Positions 11,901 through 22,482 of a DNA stretch of 64,000 nt are shown here, one piece after another. The notes beneath the pieces were generated by a model. That model saw nothing but the letters and a program-made list of their open reading frames with translations. It was not told the DNA's origin and made no database searches. The first letter of the stretch is position 1. Each line of letters begins with the position of its first letter. Made by a program: the position numbers and the translations under genes. Source of the stretch: Corallochytrium limacisporum (lineage: Eukaryota; Opisthokonta); NCBI GenBank assembly GCA_002811645.1, contig PDIP01000009.1, positions 1 through 64,000 of the forward strand. Direction: 5' to 3'.

Positions 11901-12983
11901 ATGTTTTACTATGCCCTACCAATGTTTGGATTACAATTTTCCTTTCGTTTTTATTTCCTCGTCGTGTTTGCCCTTTCGTCTTCCTATATGAATTTTATAC
12001 ATATGGGGTGGCCACCCAGTGCGTTGTGGTTTGTTTAATGGGTGTAGAAGGTGGGTGGGTGTATTAGTCCCACGTGCCAGAGCATCCGTGTGGAGCTCCA
12101 AGGGGTTTGTCCGCTCTTGATGAGCGCATCGAGAATGCTTAATCCGTCAGCAGCACTCAAACAACTAGTATAGTTCGAGCAGTGTTGAGATTGTTAGAGA
12201 GTCACAGACCATGGCCAGATACCGTGGGTCCGAGTGATTGTACCTGTGTGTCCGGCGCACCCGTGCGTCTGCGTGGAGTGCCCGTGTAAGTTGCGTCTGT
12301 GTTGCGTGTTGTGTGTGACTGTCGGTCTGTGTGGGCGTCTGTCTCTCTATTCTTCGTACTCTGCTTTTCGTCTATGTGGATGCCTGCCAGTAGGGGTGGT
12401 GTCGGGTGTATACGTAAAATGAATGTCTATATGTGATGGTGATGCACCGATAGCTGAATTGGCCGGGGTCGCGCTCCAAACTGTTGAGAGCTTACGAGCT
12501 TCCAGGGACCCTTCCCCCTCCCCCCCCCCTTTGTCCCCTTCCGGTGCCCCTCCCAGACCCTCCCCTGGTGTGTCCACTCAGCCACAAATCTTTAGCCTTT
12601 CCCCCCGCTCACCTTTTCCCCCCGCCCTCTCCTCGGCACAGATCTCCCTCACCGCCTTGTTCTACTTTCGGCCCGTTCGGTACCCAAATGACCTTTGTTC
12701 AACACCTGGAGATCAGCACATTGCGCAAACTATCGCTGAGATTCGGACTTTATGACCAAATTTGAACATTAGATTTGGTAATGGGGTGCATTTTGGGATG
12801 TGACTTTGACTTCCTCTACCAGTTGTTTTGGCAGCAACCCCGCTGTTGCATGATATCCACACGTGTGGAGATGACGATGACCTGTCGCTGATCACCGCCG
12901 GGTATTTAAGTAGATCGGATCCCCCAGGCTTTGCGAGTCAGGTTGAAGCTAATCATTAACCCGCAATTGCAAAACAAGGCGAT

Positions 12984-12992
12984 TATATAAAA
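12984..12992 (+). promoter_or_regulatory. TATA-like box of OPT copy 2
   Basis: TATATAAAA lies about 80 bases upstream of the ATG at 13065, followed by an A-rich stretch. Position and sequence suit a TATA element for a highly expressed gene. No equally good box is seen at the same distance before OPT copy 1. Confidence 0.45.
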
Positions 12993-13064
12993 AAAAGATT
13001 TGCAACTGGCTTCTGGTCAAAGGTTCTTTCTACTGTTCTTTCAAATCTTTTAAAACAAACAAAT

Positions 13065-15233
13065 ATGGGTCGTCCCGAAGAAAAGGTGGTGACCGAAGTC
13101 GAGGAGACTGAGGTTCCCCACGTCACCCATAATGACTACAAGGAAATCACCCTCCGTGCTATCCTTCTCTCTGCTTTGCTGGCCGTCGTGCTCGGTGCCG
13201 CTAACGTTTACCTCGGTCTGCTCGTCGGTTTGACAGTGTCTGCTTCCATTCCTGCCTCTGTCATTTCCATGGCATGTCTGCGTCTGTTTAAGGACTCTAA
13301 CATCCTGGAGAACAACATTGTACAGACTGCCGCATCCGCTGGTGAGGCTCTCGCCGCTGGTGTTATTTTCACCCTGCCCGGTCTTGTCATCATGAACAAT
13401 GAGCGTGACAATGGCAACCCCGTGTTCGAGGGTGTCGAGGGCTGGGACTCCTTCATGGGCTCCAACTACTTCTACTCCACCTTCCTGGCTATGTTCGGTG
13501 GTCTCCTCGGTATTGCCTGGTCTGTCCCTCTTCGTCGCGCCCTTATCGTTGACCTCAGGCCCCGCCTGAAGTTCCCCGAAGGTGTTGCTACAGCTCAGGT
13601 GCTGAAGTCTGGTGAGCAGGGCGGCAACTCCGTCAAGGCTGTTATCGCTGGTGGCGGTCTGGGTGCTGGTATTTCTCTGCTGGAGAGCATGGGTCTGTGG
13701 TACTCCACTCTTGACTTTGGTTGGTTCTACGAGAACGCTTACCCATCCTACTTCTCCTTCGAGGTCAAGCCTGCTCTGCTCGGTGTTGGTTACATTGTCG
13801 GCCCCAAGATTGCCGGTGTGCTCATGCTCGGTTCCATCATCAACTACTGGGTCATCATTCCTGTCTCTGCTGCCATCAACGGACGCTGGAACGAGGAAGA
13901 CTGGGATGTCGATACCATGGGTGAGTTCAACGTTGCCAACGTGGCTGGTGCCGAGTTTGCCGAGACCCGCTATATTGGTGTGGGTATGATGCTGATCGGT
14001 GGTGTCTGGTCTCTGATTTCCATTCGCAAGGCTCTGGTAACTGGTATCTCTGCCGGTGTCAAGCAGTTCAAGTCCGCCTTCTCCAAGAAGAGCCGCACTC
14101 CTGAGTTCACTGAGCGCGACGAGGACATCCTGGTCCGCCGCTACGAGCGCGACGTGCCCTTCTGGTTGGTCGGTGCTACCATCGTTGCTACTATCATTCC
14201 CCTCTACGTTATGTTCAGTATCTTCTCTGATGAATGGGGCTACTGCATTGTCATGGCCATCTTTGTGGCTGTCGTGTCCTTCCTGTTCTCTGCCGTGGCC
14301 GCTTACATGGCTGGTCTGGTCGGATCTTCCAACAACCCTGTGTCTGGTGTCACCATCTGCTCTTCTCTGATTCTGTCTGGTCTGATCCTCGGTATGTTCG
14401 GCTCTGACAACCCTCTCGGACCCCCCACTGCTGTTATGATGTGCTGCGCTGTTGCTTGCGCCTGCGCCATTTCCGGTGATAACATGCAGGATCTGAAGTG
14501 CGGTCATCTGCTCGGTGCCACCCCCTGGAAGCAGGAGATCATCATGGCTGTCGGTGTCGTTTCCACCTCTTTCGTTATTGCCCCCATTCTGGAACTCCTG
14601 GACGAGGCCTACACTCTTGGTGAGGGTCTGGCTGCTCCCCAGGCTACCGTCATTGCCACCATTCCCTCTGGTATCATTTCCGGCACTCTGCCCTGGACCT
14701 ACATTGGCCTTGGCATTGGTATGGGTGCTCTGATCATCATGCTCGACAAGTACTTGGAGTACAAGCAGGCCTCTTTCCGTCTGCCTGTCCTGGCCTTCGC
14801 CATCTCCACCTACCTGCCCATGGGATACCTTTCTCCCATCTTCCTTGGTTCCTGTGTCCACTACTTGGCTGGCACCGATCCCGAGAACCAGGCCGCTGAG
14901 GGTGTTCTCTACAGCGCCGGTCTTGTCGCAGGCGACTCCATCTTCGGTATTCTGTTGGCCATCCCCGTCATTGTCACTTCCGACGCTGATGTCCTGGAGG
15001 TCGTCTCTGACCCCGTCAACTGGTTCTGGATCCTGCCCCTGGCTGCTCTCATGGGCTCCATGTACCACTTTGCCAAGAATGAGCCGTTCACTTCACAGGA
15101 CCGCCTGAGTACGGCAGAGAGCGAGACTACCCTCATGACCGATGAGAAGAAGGGCCGCAGCTTTGCCCGCGAAGAGATTGAGGGCAGTCTGGTTGACGTT
15201 AAGGATAAGGAACTGGGATACTTCCCCAACTAA
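13065..15233 (+). CDS. Bacterial-type OPT family transporter, copy 2
   Basis: This 722-residue paralogue of the gene at 4636-6798 has the same hallmarks: GAANVYLGLLVG, ENNIVQT, SSNNPVSG, NMQDLKCGHLLGATP, APQAT and a FRLPVLAFAI helix. A charged cytosolic tail ends in KDKELGYFPN. Codon use is strongly biased (GGT, CTG/CTC, CGT/CGC, GCT/GCC, almost no rare codons). With the TATA-like box, this suggests it is the highly expressed copy. The bias also keeps a 672-codon antisense frame open, which is not a gene. The family is chiefly prokaryotic in this form, so an origin by transfer from bacteria is possible. The substrate (peptide or metal chelate) cannot be read from sequence. Confidence 0.93.
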   Translation: MGRPEEKVVTEVEETEVPHVTHNDYKEITLRAILLSALLAVVLGAANVYLGLLVGLTVSASIPASVISMACLRLFKDSNILENNIVQTAASAGEALAAGVIFTLPGLVIMNNERDNGNPVFEGVEGWDSFMGSNYFYSTFLAMFGGLLGIAWSVPLRRALIVDLRPRLKFPEGVATAQVLKSGEQGGNSVKAVIAGGGLGAGISLLESMGLWYSTLDFGWFYENAYPSYFSFEVKPALLGVGYIVGPKIAGVLMLGSIINYWVIIPVSAAINGRWNEEDWDVDTMGEFNVANVAGAEFAETRYIGVGMMLIGGVWSLISIRKALVTGISAGVKQFKSAFSKKSRTPEFTERDEDILVRRYERDVPFWLVGATIVATIIPLYVMFSIFSDEWGYCIVMAIFVAVVSFLFSAVAAYMAGLVGSSNNPVSGVTICSSLILSGLILGMFGSDNPLGPPTAVMMCCAVACACAISGDNMQDLKCGHLLGATPWKQEIIMAVGVVSTSFVIAPILELLDEAYTLGEGLAAPQATVIATIPSGIISGTLPWTYIGLGIGMGALIIMLDKYLEYKQASFRLPVLAFAISTYLPMGYLSPIFLGSCVHYLAGTDPENQAAEGVLYSAGLVAGDSIFGILLAIPVIVTSDADVLEVVSDPVNWFWILPLAALMGSMYHFAKNEPFTSQDRLSTAESETTLMTDEKKGRSFAREEIEGSLVDVKDKELGYFPN

Positions 15234-17669
15234 ATTGTGCCTTAACGTAAGTATGCAATAACCAACAACAATTTTTCCACATTCACATTTTTCCATCATA
15301 AGCAACCATTGAAAACTTGAATTTAGTACACACTTTTACAACATAGTCAACCCATATACTCACACGTTTACATTTTTTTGAAAGTCGTCGTTTTGTTTTT
15401 TTTTTGCAAAGTCGTAGTTTTGCATCCCGCGGACCGCGTCCCCTTTTTAAGCCACCCTCCCTATCTTTACCACCGGGAGTAATTAAAAAATGGGCTGGGT
15501 GCCCTTGGGTTGAGGTTTTCTAGTGGGGGCTTGTGCAGTTGCCAATTTTCGGCAGGCTCAAGAAGCTCAAAATTTCAGGCAGTTACCTTTTTCGTCCATC
15601 GCGGCGCGTTTCGTTGGTCAATATCTTCACGTTTCTTTCAGAATCATCCCAATTGTCCGCCACCCCACCCACGTACCCTACTCCCTCTCGTCGGTGTCTC
15701 TCCATATTCTCTCCCCCGTGTACCTCCCCGAATGTGCGCGCCTACTCACGCCCCGCTGAAGCTCCGTTCGGCGGGTCAGCTGTTGCAAGGAGGCAGGTAA
15801 AGAAGACCCGCATATAAACTGATACCCTAAATGTCAAGACTAAATCATTAAATGTATTTAACCACCACGCTTACGTGCGTGAAAAAATTCATTGTTAATA
15901 AAACTGCAACCCTAATTTGGGCAGAATGTCATTAGATTTGCAGGTAGAATTATTGGAATGGCGAAAGCTGACGCCTGTCCGAATCGAAAAATGATGTTAC
16001 AATATTAGGTTTTCAGCTATACTAATCACAGGTACCGCCCCTCGCAGAGCTGTGTTCAGCATAATTCTCTGTGCCTGGAATGCGCAAATCTGCGGAACTT
16101 ACGCTACCGTGGCTGAGACATCGTGTTCTTTGCTACTCCTTCATGCAGGCTACAACCACAATAGCCCATATGCCCAACAATTCCAAACGCCCGAGTTTGC
16201 ACTATGCCAACATGTGTTGGCCAACCGACCTGCCAGCCACTGAATCTCAGTTGTCAGCCGCCGTGAAATCGGCGAGGAGTTTTGTGCACAGTGGGTTAAT
16301 GCTAGCAAGGATTTACCCTTCTAAGAGCCCGAGCAGGTGCGCGAGGCAAGGGATGAGGTACACCCACCCAGTCAGTCGCAGTTAACGAGAGCTGGATAGA
16401 AGAGCCGAAAATAGTAACCAGAGCTGTGGAGATGTCGGGCAACTCGAAACATGGCCGTGAGGGTAATGCATCTACAATGACACCATTGCGCATAGGAAAG
16501 CAAATAGATAGAATTCCCCTTTAGATAGTCGAATTTCCAAAGTTAAACGCCCCCAGTAACATTACTCTCTCTCTCATTCGTTTGCCATGCATGTTGGATT
16601 CACTGTGCCCATATGGAACTATTACTTCGACTACTCCAGTGCTGTCGCCTGCACTTTTTCTCGGCAACTTTCCTCGTATTCTCTCTCCTTTGGATACACT
16701 TTGCAAATGGGGCTTCGGTTCCTGTATTTAGCTTAAACCAATGAACGAGCGATCTGTGCCACAGCAGGCAAAGACCGCTATGTGCAATTTCAGAGACACG
16801 CTGAAGGAAGGTCTTCAAATTGGTGGCGCGATTTCCGGAAGAAAATGCCCAGGGTTGAGTATCGGTGCCGTCACACAAACACACACACACAAAAAGAAAG
16901 AGACATTTGTGCAACCTCACATATCCCAGGTTGCCAAGGAGATCCGCCCATGGCCTCCCATACTTTTTATATGGCTAAGAAGAGGGCTAAGAAGAGGGCC
17001 CCTCGCTTCAATGCCCTCCTCCCTCCCTCGCGGCTCTCAACTTTTGCTCCTGGAGACACAGGCCTTCCCCCCCCCCCTCCCTTCCCCTTGGAAAGAGGCG
17101 AAGCATTGGACTGGAGAGGGCACGGGTTCTTTTGGTGGGGGGGTTATTGGGGGAGTGGGTGGGTTCACTGAAAAATCTAGGTCGCGGGCGGCGGGCCACC
17201 ACCATAGACGTTCGTTCGGACACTTACTTTGTTGCGAAAGGTTGGGGAGGTGCCCCCTGAGTGGCCCGTTTTCTTGTTTCGTTTAAGTCACCTTGGCACG
17301 TCCTTGGTTTCACTAACGAGAACTGTTTGAGTCTTCATATTCAAGTGGATGAGGTGTAGAGTGTTGCTTTTTTTGGGGTTTCCTATGCCCAAGATCAATC
17401 TATGTGCTTTCTGCGTTAGTGAGTGAACAGGAGACGTGACGGACATAGTGGTCGTCCGGGCAGGGAATCTTGGAAGAGCAGGTGCTCAAGGAAATGCATA
17501 GATCCACATTGGTTCAAGGTTTTTAATGTTCGAATTTATGCATAAACTTGATGACAGATAGAAATTTTGCAACAGAGTAAAGGGATTCACGGGATGATCT
17601 GTTGATGGCGCATTCTCGTCCTCCACTGAAAGTCTTTCTTGCCGACCGAACAGTAATACCACTTTCACA
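15234..17669. other. Spacer downstream of OPT copy 2
   Basis: 2.4 kb without a supported gene. It holds T-rich tracts just after the OPT stop, an AATAAA about 660 bases downstream of the stop that is probably too distant to be its signal, and a C11 tract at 17067-17077 about 600 bases before the FERM gene. Short frames here look random. Confidence 0.55.
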
Positions 17670-18857
17670 ATGGGCCAAAGCACAACCCCTGAACCGGTAC
17701 CCGTCAAGCCAGCGCAGGCCGCGGTGCGTGGGGACGCTAATTTAACCGTCGTTGACCCGGTTGTAGATAAGGGACGGGAAGACTTCGGTGAGGAGATCAC
17801 CGTGCGCGTCCACTTGCCAGAGAACCGCACCAAACATACTGTCTTCGTATGCCATTGCCGAGAACGAAGCTATGCACAGAATATCTTACTGGCTTGCATG
17901 AGGAAGATGAAGGTAAAGCCGCAGTACATAAATCACTTTGCCATATGGATGGAGAGCAGTGATTTGAGTCTGCAGTTACAGAGCCACCACCGACCGGCGG
18001 AAGTCCGCAAGCAGTGGCCGAAATTGGTGGCCAAGTACCGGGATATAGGTGAAGTTGCCGGGGATGTTGTCCACGTCTACATTAAGCGCAATGCGCAGAT
18101 GTACCCAGGCGATGAGGCGCTGGTGGACGACCCCAAGGCGGTGATGTTGCTCTTCAATGAATTGCTGTACAATGTCATGAACAATAAGATCCCCGTCACC
18201 CATACGGATGCACCTTACCTGGCAGCTCTCTTGCACCAAATGGGCTGCGCTGTGCAGGGTAAGCAGCTGAAGATTACCCCTCAGATCCTGCCCCATGTCT
18301 TGCCACCATCCGTGAGAGACTCTTTGTCTGATAGTGATTGGATCACATTCATAGTTTCGGAGCACAAGCGATTGGCACCGGAAAGCACCGTCGGATTGCA
18401 GAAGAAGTATCTACAGGCTCTTCGTTCCCAGCCTTTTTACGGTGCGACGCGTCACCGAGGGGTTCTCTTGCGCAAGGCTAGCCACGGCGTGGTGGAGAGC
18501 ACAAATGAACTCGCCATCGACATTTGGTTACGCATGGATCGTATGACAATTACAGAGCGCGGTAGCCTCAGTGCTATGCAGCAGTTCACTCCAGAGGAAG
18601 TCTCCTGGGAAGTCTCGGATGATGAAGACATGTTCTTCTTAGAGTGGGGTCCTCAGGATGAACCATATGCATATGAAATAGCCTCAGAGGAAGCCACCCT
18701 CATTGATGGCCGGCTAGTGGACATGCTTGACGTGCTGGACATGCAAGAAGAGGCAGCTGAGGCAGGAGAAGCCTTTGACACCCGTGTATGCATGAACATT
18801 CAGCCCACGGCCACTCTGAATTTGAGCGTGCCAAACCTGGAGGACATCTCCGAATAG
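17670..18857 (+). CDS. FERM-domain protein
   Basis: This 395-residue protein appears to be almost entirely a FERM fold, the module that links membrane receptors, phosphoinositides or small GTPases to the cortex. An F1-like ubiquitin-fold region begins near residue 42. An alpha-helical F2-like lobe starts near 154, with a hydrophobic helix, a 'PYLAALLHQMG' segment and the LPP..R linker typical of talin-type F2. The F2/F3 junction (QALRSQPFYGATRHRGVLL, near 255-275) and a C-terminal F3/PTB-like part complete it. No extra domain is attached. The N-terminus begins MGQSTT, a possible N-myristoylation site. KRIT1- or SNX17-type FERM modules are the closest comparison I can offer. The FERM call is fairly firm; the subfamily is not. 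Confidence 0.7.
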   Translation: MGQSTTPEPVPVKPAQAAVRGDANLTVVDPVVDKGREDFGEEITVRVHLPENRTKHTVFVCHCRERSYAQNILLACMRKMKVKPQYINHFAIWMESSDLSLQLQSHHRPAEVRKQWPKLVAKYRDIGEVAGDVVHVYIKRNAQMYPGDEALVDDPKAVMLLFNELLYNVMNNKIPVTHTDAPYLAALLHQMGCAVQGKQLKITPQILPHVLPPSVRDSLSDSDWITFIVSEHKRLAPESTVGLQKKYLQALRSQPFYGATRHRGVLLRKASHGVVESTNELAIDIWLRMDRMTITERGSLSAMQQFTPEEVSWEVSDDEDMFFLEWGPQDEPYAYEIASEEATLIDGRLVDMLDVLDMQEEAAEAGEAFDTRVCMNIQPTATLNLSVPNLEDISE

Positions 18858-21549
18858 CCCGTTTCTTGTAGAATACATTCTCAGAGATGTACGTACAAAC
18901 TATGTTGTAAAGATCCTCATGCTTTGTTTTTGACCGCGAAGAGCAAGACTGCCTCTGTCAGATCCGCTTTGCTTGACGTCACGGAGGCACCATGCAAAGA
19001 TTTTAAACCCACGTCGCATACGTTTTGAACAAACGGTCTACATGTACAGTTGTAGCCTTGGGGTGGAAAAGACTCAGAGATCTCGGAGGTTTTCGGGTCA
19101 AGAGGACACCATCTCTTCATGCATCTTGACTGGCAGGAATACAATACAAAACCACAAGCCAAACAGATTCCAAGTATCGACCCTAGCCTTGTAAATGGTT
19201 GTGTAATGTAACTTAGATAGCAAGCTTGGCTATGTGAAGTATTTTGATGGCCAGCATTTCCATCTCGTTGCCATGCATTGAGACAACATAATGTAGAAAA
19301 CAGTTATCGAATTTTCATGTTACTATTTCGCACTTCATATTCTATGGCTTCCATTTGAATTTTGCTAAGTGCAAATTCATGTATCCCAAATGTCTTCAGA
19401 ATGGTACACTATTCTCTTCGAGAGTTGTTGAGCCCATTAACTCTGCCTCTGTTTAAATGTACTGGTGAATTCTTTTTTATTAACTATATTGGAATTCAAT
19501 TCACTTTCCTTGCAAGACGGCAATTGAAATTGGACACAGTCTTATCCTATCCCGCGAACAGCTCCGTGAATCGAATTCTCTTGCCTTCCGAGTACTTAAA
19601 TACATATTAATTACGGTGACAATTTCATTTATTGTCTTCTGTTCTCCCTAGAAGAATTACTTCACAGCGGAATACTATTACACTGATTGCGTTGTGAGAG
19701 CTTCCGACACCGTGCTAGCACCTGCCATGTGTATATCTTTCACGCAAAATCTCATCCTCTATGTGGCTGACAGTATTTTTGGTTTTGGACATTATGAATA
19801 TTGTAGAAGATATGTGTGTACGCGATAGGGGTCATGTATCGATGTAGAAATTGCATTGCTTCAATGGGGGCTTACTGCACTTTCTCTCCTCCGCCCCGTC
19901 CTTGGCATTTGGCGGGGGTACGTTTTCGGTTGGTCTTCGGTAGCAAGGGACAGGTAGCCATGTGCCAGCCCACCCAAAGAAATAGTTCTTGTTAGGCTCA
20001 GTATCACAAGGCATCGCTTGGGAGCACCAGCACTTGCATGAGAACAACCCGTAGCGTACAGCTACTAAACCAAATCGTTTCCCGGAGAACAGTTGATCAC
20101 TATGTACATTTCGACTGTGGGTCTATTACAAAGGGTAGCGTGGTTGGCTAAATCCTTGCAATTGCGCTCGGGACACTGACCCGCAGATTGTGACCTTCGG
20201 GTTTCACGCACTGTTGAGTCGGATCCAGTCTCCTTTTTCAGTAGCTGGAACCTGAATTTATGTGCGCTACATAATTTTTGTCAATATCTCTATCAATCTT
20301 TTGATCTCATTCCTTTATTTCGTGCTGCTTTTTCATATTACTTCTGCTCGTTGCGATGTGCAGGTTGTACATACTCTTACTAGTACCCTGCGGCCACTCT
20401 TTTATTCTCTTTAGGGTCTCCATCTACTCCACATGCGACTTGTGTTTGAGAACGGACGTGAATGGTTGTAATGAATGTTTCAGGTCGGCATAGAAATTGA
20501 ACGTCTCTGGACGATGAAATCTTCTTGTTCGGGTCGGTAGCAGTGGATATGAATGTACGGGGCACGATATGTGGGTGTGTGGCCAATGGCGTCAGCCAGG
20601 GCAAGGAACATGGCATACTGCAGTTCCCACCGCGCAGAATTGTATACTTGGTTCATGAAGAGAGGGTACAATTCGGCCGCAGATTGTAGACGCAAAGCAC
20701 TTAGGGTAAACATCTACAAAACTGTGCGGACGGACAACCAATAGTTCATTTACAGCCACTAGAGGTAGGAGCACCTCAATAATAGCCCGCATTGCTCTTA
20801 ATTCCTTGTCTTTGTCGCCATTGTGTTTGTGATCACATACATTGGGCGCCAGTGGTGGGAATCCGCTGAATCCGTCTCTTGTTGTCTCGTCGTTCATGAC
20901 GGCTTCGCAACTGCTACATTTGGCATCGGAATCTGAGGCGATTGTTCCGCCCCGCTCGTCCTTTACTCCATTCTCCTCCCATTCCCAAACTCTTCGTCCC
21001 TAGGTAATCGTTCTTTCACCGAATTTTTGGCGTTGTTGCCGCGGATGTCGCATCGATCAAGCCAACTTCCACCACTTTGCGAATCTGAGAGTTGAATACT
21101 GGGGGCCGGTATCGCCTAATGGTCTTGAAATACACACTACAAGTAGAGAGGGTAACAAATTTACCCATAGCAATCCTCAACTTTCCCAGCAGATCCCATT
21201 CTTAGACGGTCTTATGTCATTCTCAACAGCCCAGGCCAAAGCCCAAAGCGGCCGTCCCTACGCAGGCAGAAAGACGAAAGGACGAGGGCCGCCTGCTGGC
21301 AGGGAGTCACCGCAAAGTGTAAAATGAAGGGTGGGGGCCCGCTTTTCTATTGGGAAACGGGGATCAGAAGCCCCCATGCAAAGTGTGAGAGTCCCCAGTT
21401 GACCGCCTTGCGAACGCGGGCGGCACTCTTGCGGCGGAATCTAGCGACCGGTAGCTCGTACTTTAAAAGGGCTCCCGCTAAGTTGATCGCTGCTGTCCGT
21501 TCGCTGTCAGTGGAGGCTATAGAGTCGGCGTTTCAAGAAGTACCTTGCA
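18858..21549. other. AT-rich spacer before DUSP11
   Basis: 2.7 kb, noticeably AT-rich between about 19200 and 20400. The only possible coding signal is a chain of minus-strand open stretches at 20480-21168, listed separately. Nothing else is recognised. Confidence 0.5.
20480..21168 (-). pseudogene. Possible split or decayed minus-strand gene, unidentified
   Basis: Three minus-strand open stretches follow each other in different frames. The first starts at an ATG at 21168 (about 50 codons, MGKFVTLSTCSVYFKT...). A middle stretch from about 21000 to 20730 is rich in charged residues and ends in an ELRAMRAIIEVLLPLV helix. The last runs from about 20713 to 20480, containing LYPLFMNQVYNSARWELQYA. 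Joining them needs two frame changes. No GT-AG pair of credible length fits cleanly (candidates are about 20 and 40 bases). A gene with tiny introns, a recent pseudogene and chance are all possible. I recognise no family. Confidence 0.22.
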
Positions 21550-22482
21550 ATGGCCCGCAAGCGCTCACGCAAGCGGTCACGCAAGCGGGAGCCATGGTGG
21601 AAGAAGCACAAACGGAAATTGGAGGAACGTGGGCAGAAGCCGCATCCCGGGATTCCGAAGGGTTGGCTACACTATCCGAAGGTTGGGAAACCGATTATCG
21701 TTAAAGCAGCAGCTGTAGATGGAAACGATGTGGTTATCCTACCCTTTAAGACACCACTGCATCCTGCCATGACTGCAGCCCTAGAGAAGGATTTGCGTTG
21801 GACGATTGATGATCTGTTAGCTCACTTCGATCGCGATGATGAATTTCAGCAACAAGAGAAGCAAGTCCTAGCAGGCGCAACTGGTTATCGTCTTGTTCAT
21901 GTTATTGATCTCACAGACACATCAGAGGGACGATATTACAGAGCTGCAGATCTGGAAACACGCGCGGTGAAATACACAAAACTGCGAGTCAGGGGCCAAG
22001 GCGTGCCGACCGAGGAAGAATGTAGTCGGTTTAATGCAATTTTGCGGGAGGCAGGCCTTCGGCAGAAGGATGACGAGGGAAACCAGGAAGGATATCCTGC
22101 AAATATCACCGCTCTCAGAAATTCTAGGAAACCGCCCTGTATTGGCGTTCACTGCACGCATGGCATCAACCGCACAGGTTTCATGGTCTCTCAATTTCTG
22201 TGCGAGACCACCATACAGCGCCAACAGCAGCGACAGAAAGATGATGAGGGACAGACGGAGGGCGAAGCAACAGAACCCAACAGCAAAACACAGTACACAA
22301 CCACGGTAGTGGACTCGGCAGTGGCAACGTTCAAAGAGCACCGGGCGCCTGGGATTGAGAGGCAGCAATATATCAACGCTCTGCACCGGCGATTTGATGG
22401 TACACGTTGCGTAATGCGTCTTCATGCAGATGACAGCACAAGCATTGGAAGCATCACAAATCAGGCAGAGGAAGAGCAGTAG
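21550..22482 (+). CDS. DUSP11: RNA 5'-triphosphatase DUSP11/PIR1-like
   Basis: This 310-residue member of the cysteine-phosphatase RNA triphosphatase family removes phosphates from 5'-triphosphorylated RNAs, mainly in the nucleus. The catalytic loop HCTHGINRTG carries the nucleophile Cys202 and Arg208. Family landmarks before and after it are IPKGWLHYPKVGKPI, the FKTPL segment, VIDLTDTSEGRYY, VPTEEE and the ERQQYINALHRRF helix. The N-terminus has three 12-bp repeats encoding an arginine/lysine run, a likely nuclear localisation signal. Two hydrophilic insertions both begin RQKDDEG, one before and one after the catalytic loop. There is no guanylyltransferase domain, so it is not the capping enzyme itself. 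It converges on the TBC gene 200 bases away. Confidence 0.9.
   Translation: MARKRSRKRSRKREPWWKKHKRKLEERGQKPHPGIPKGWLHYPKVGKPIIVKAAAVDGNDVVILPFKTPLHPAMTAALEKDLRWTIDDLLAHFDRDDEFQQQEKQVLAGATGYRLVHVIDLTDTSEGRYYRAADLETRAVKYTKLRVRGQGVPTEEECSRFNAILREAGLRQKDDEGNQEGYPANITALRNSRKPPCIGVHCTHGINRTGFMVSQFLCETTIQRQQQRQKDDEGQTEGEATEPNSKTQYTTTVVDSAVATFKEHRAPGIERQQYINALHRRFDGTRCVMRLHADDSTSIGSITNQAEEEQ
21556..21588 (+). repeat. 12-bp tandem repeat encoding basic run
   Basis: Units CGCAAGCGCTCA, CGCAAGCGGTCA and a partial CGCAAGCGG encode an RKRS-type repeat at the DUSP11 N-terminus, probably a nuclear localisation signal. Confidence 0.9.

Larger units (their letters stand above)
6799..13064. other. 6.3-kb spacer between the two OPT genes
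   Basis: No gene is supported. It contains C/G homopolymers (C10 at 6862, G9 at 6999, C10 at 9623, C15 at 10751, C14 at 11012, C10 at 11193, C10 at 12520) and a purine- and G-rich block around 7850-8100 with closely spaced GGG runs. It also holds an (AC)7 at 7948-7961, a GTT-rich run near 9407-9423, an assembly gap (10857-10963) flanked by a duplicated segment, and the second copy of the upstream element (11809-11900). The ORFs that cross the N run are artefacts. Confidence 0.6.

Noticed and set aside
13050-15068. 672-codon open frame antisense to the second OPT gene
   Set aside because: It mirrors the strongly biased codons of OPT copy 2, is rich in Asp, Gly, Asn, His and Gln with no domain, and has no counterpart opposite copy 1.
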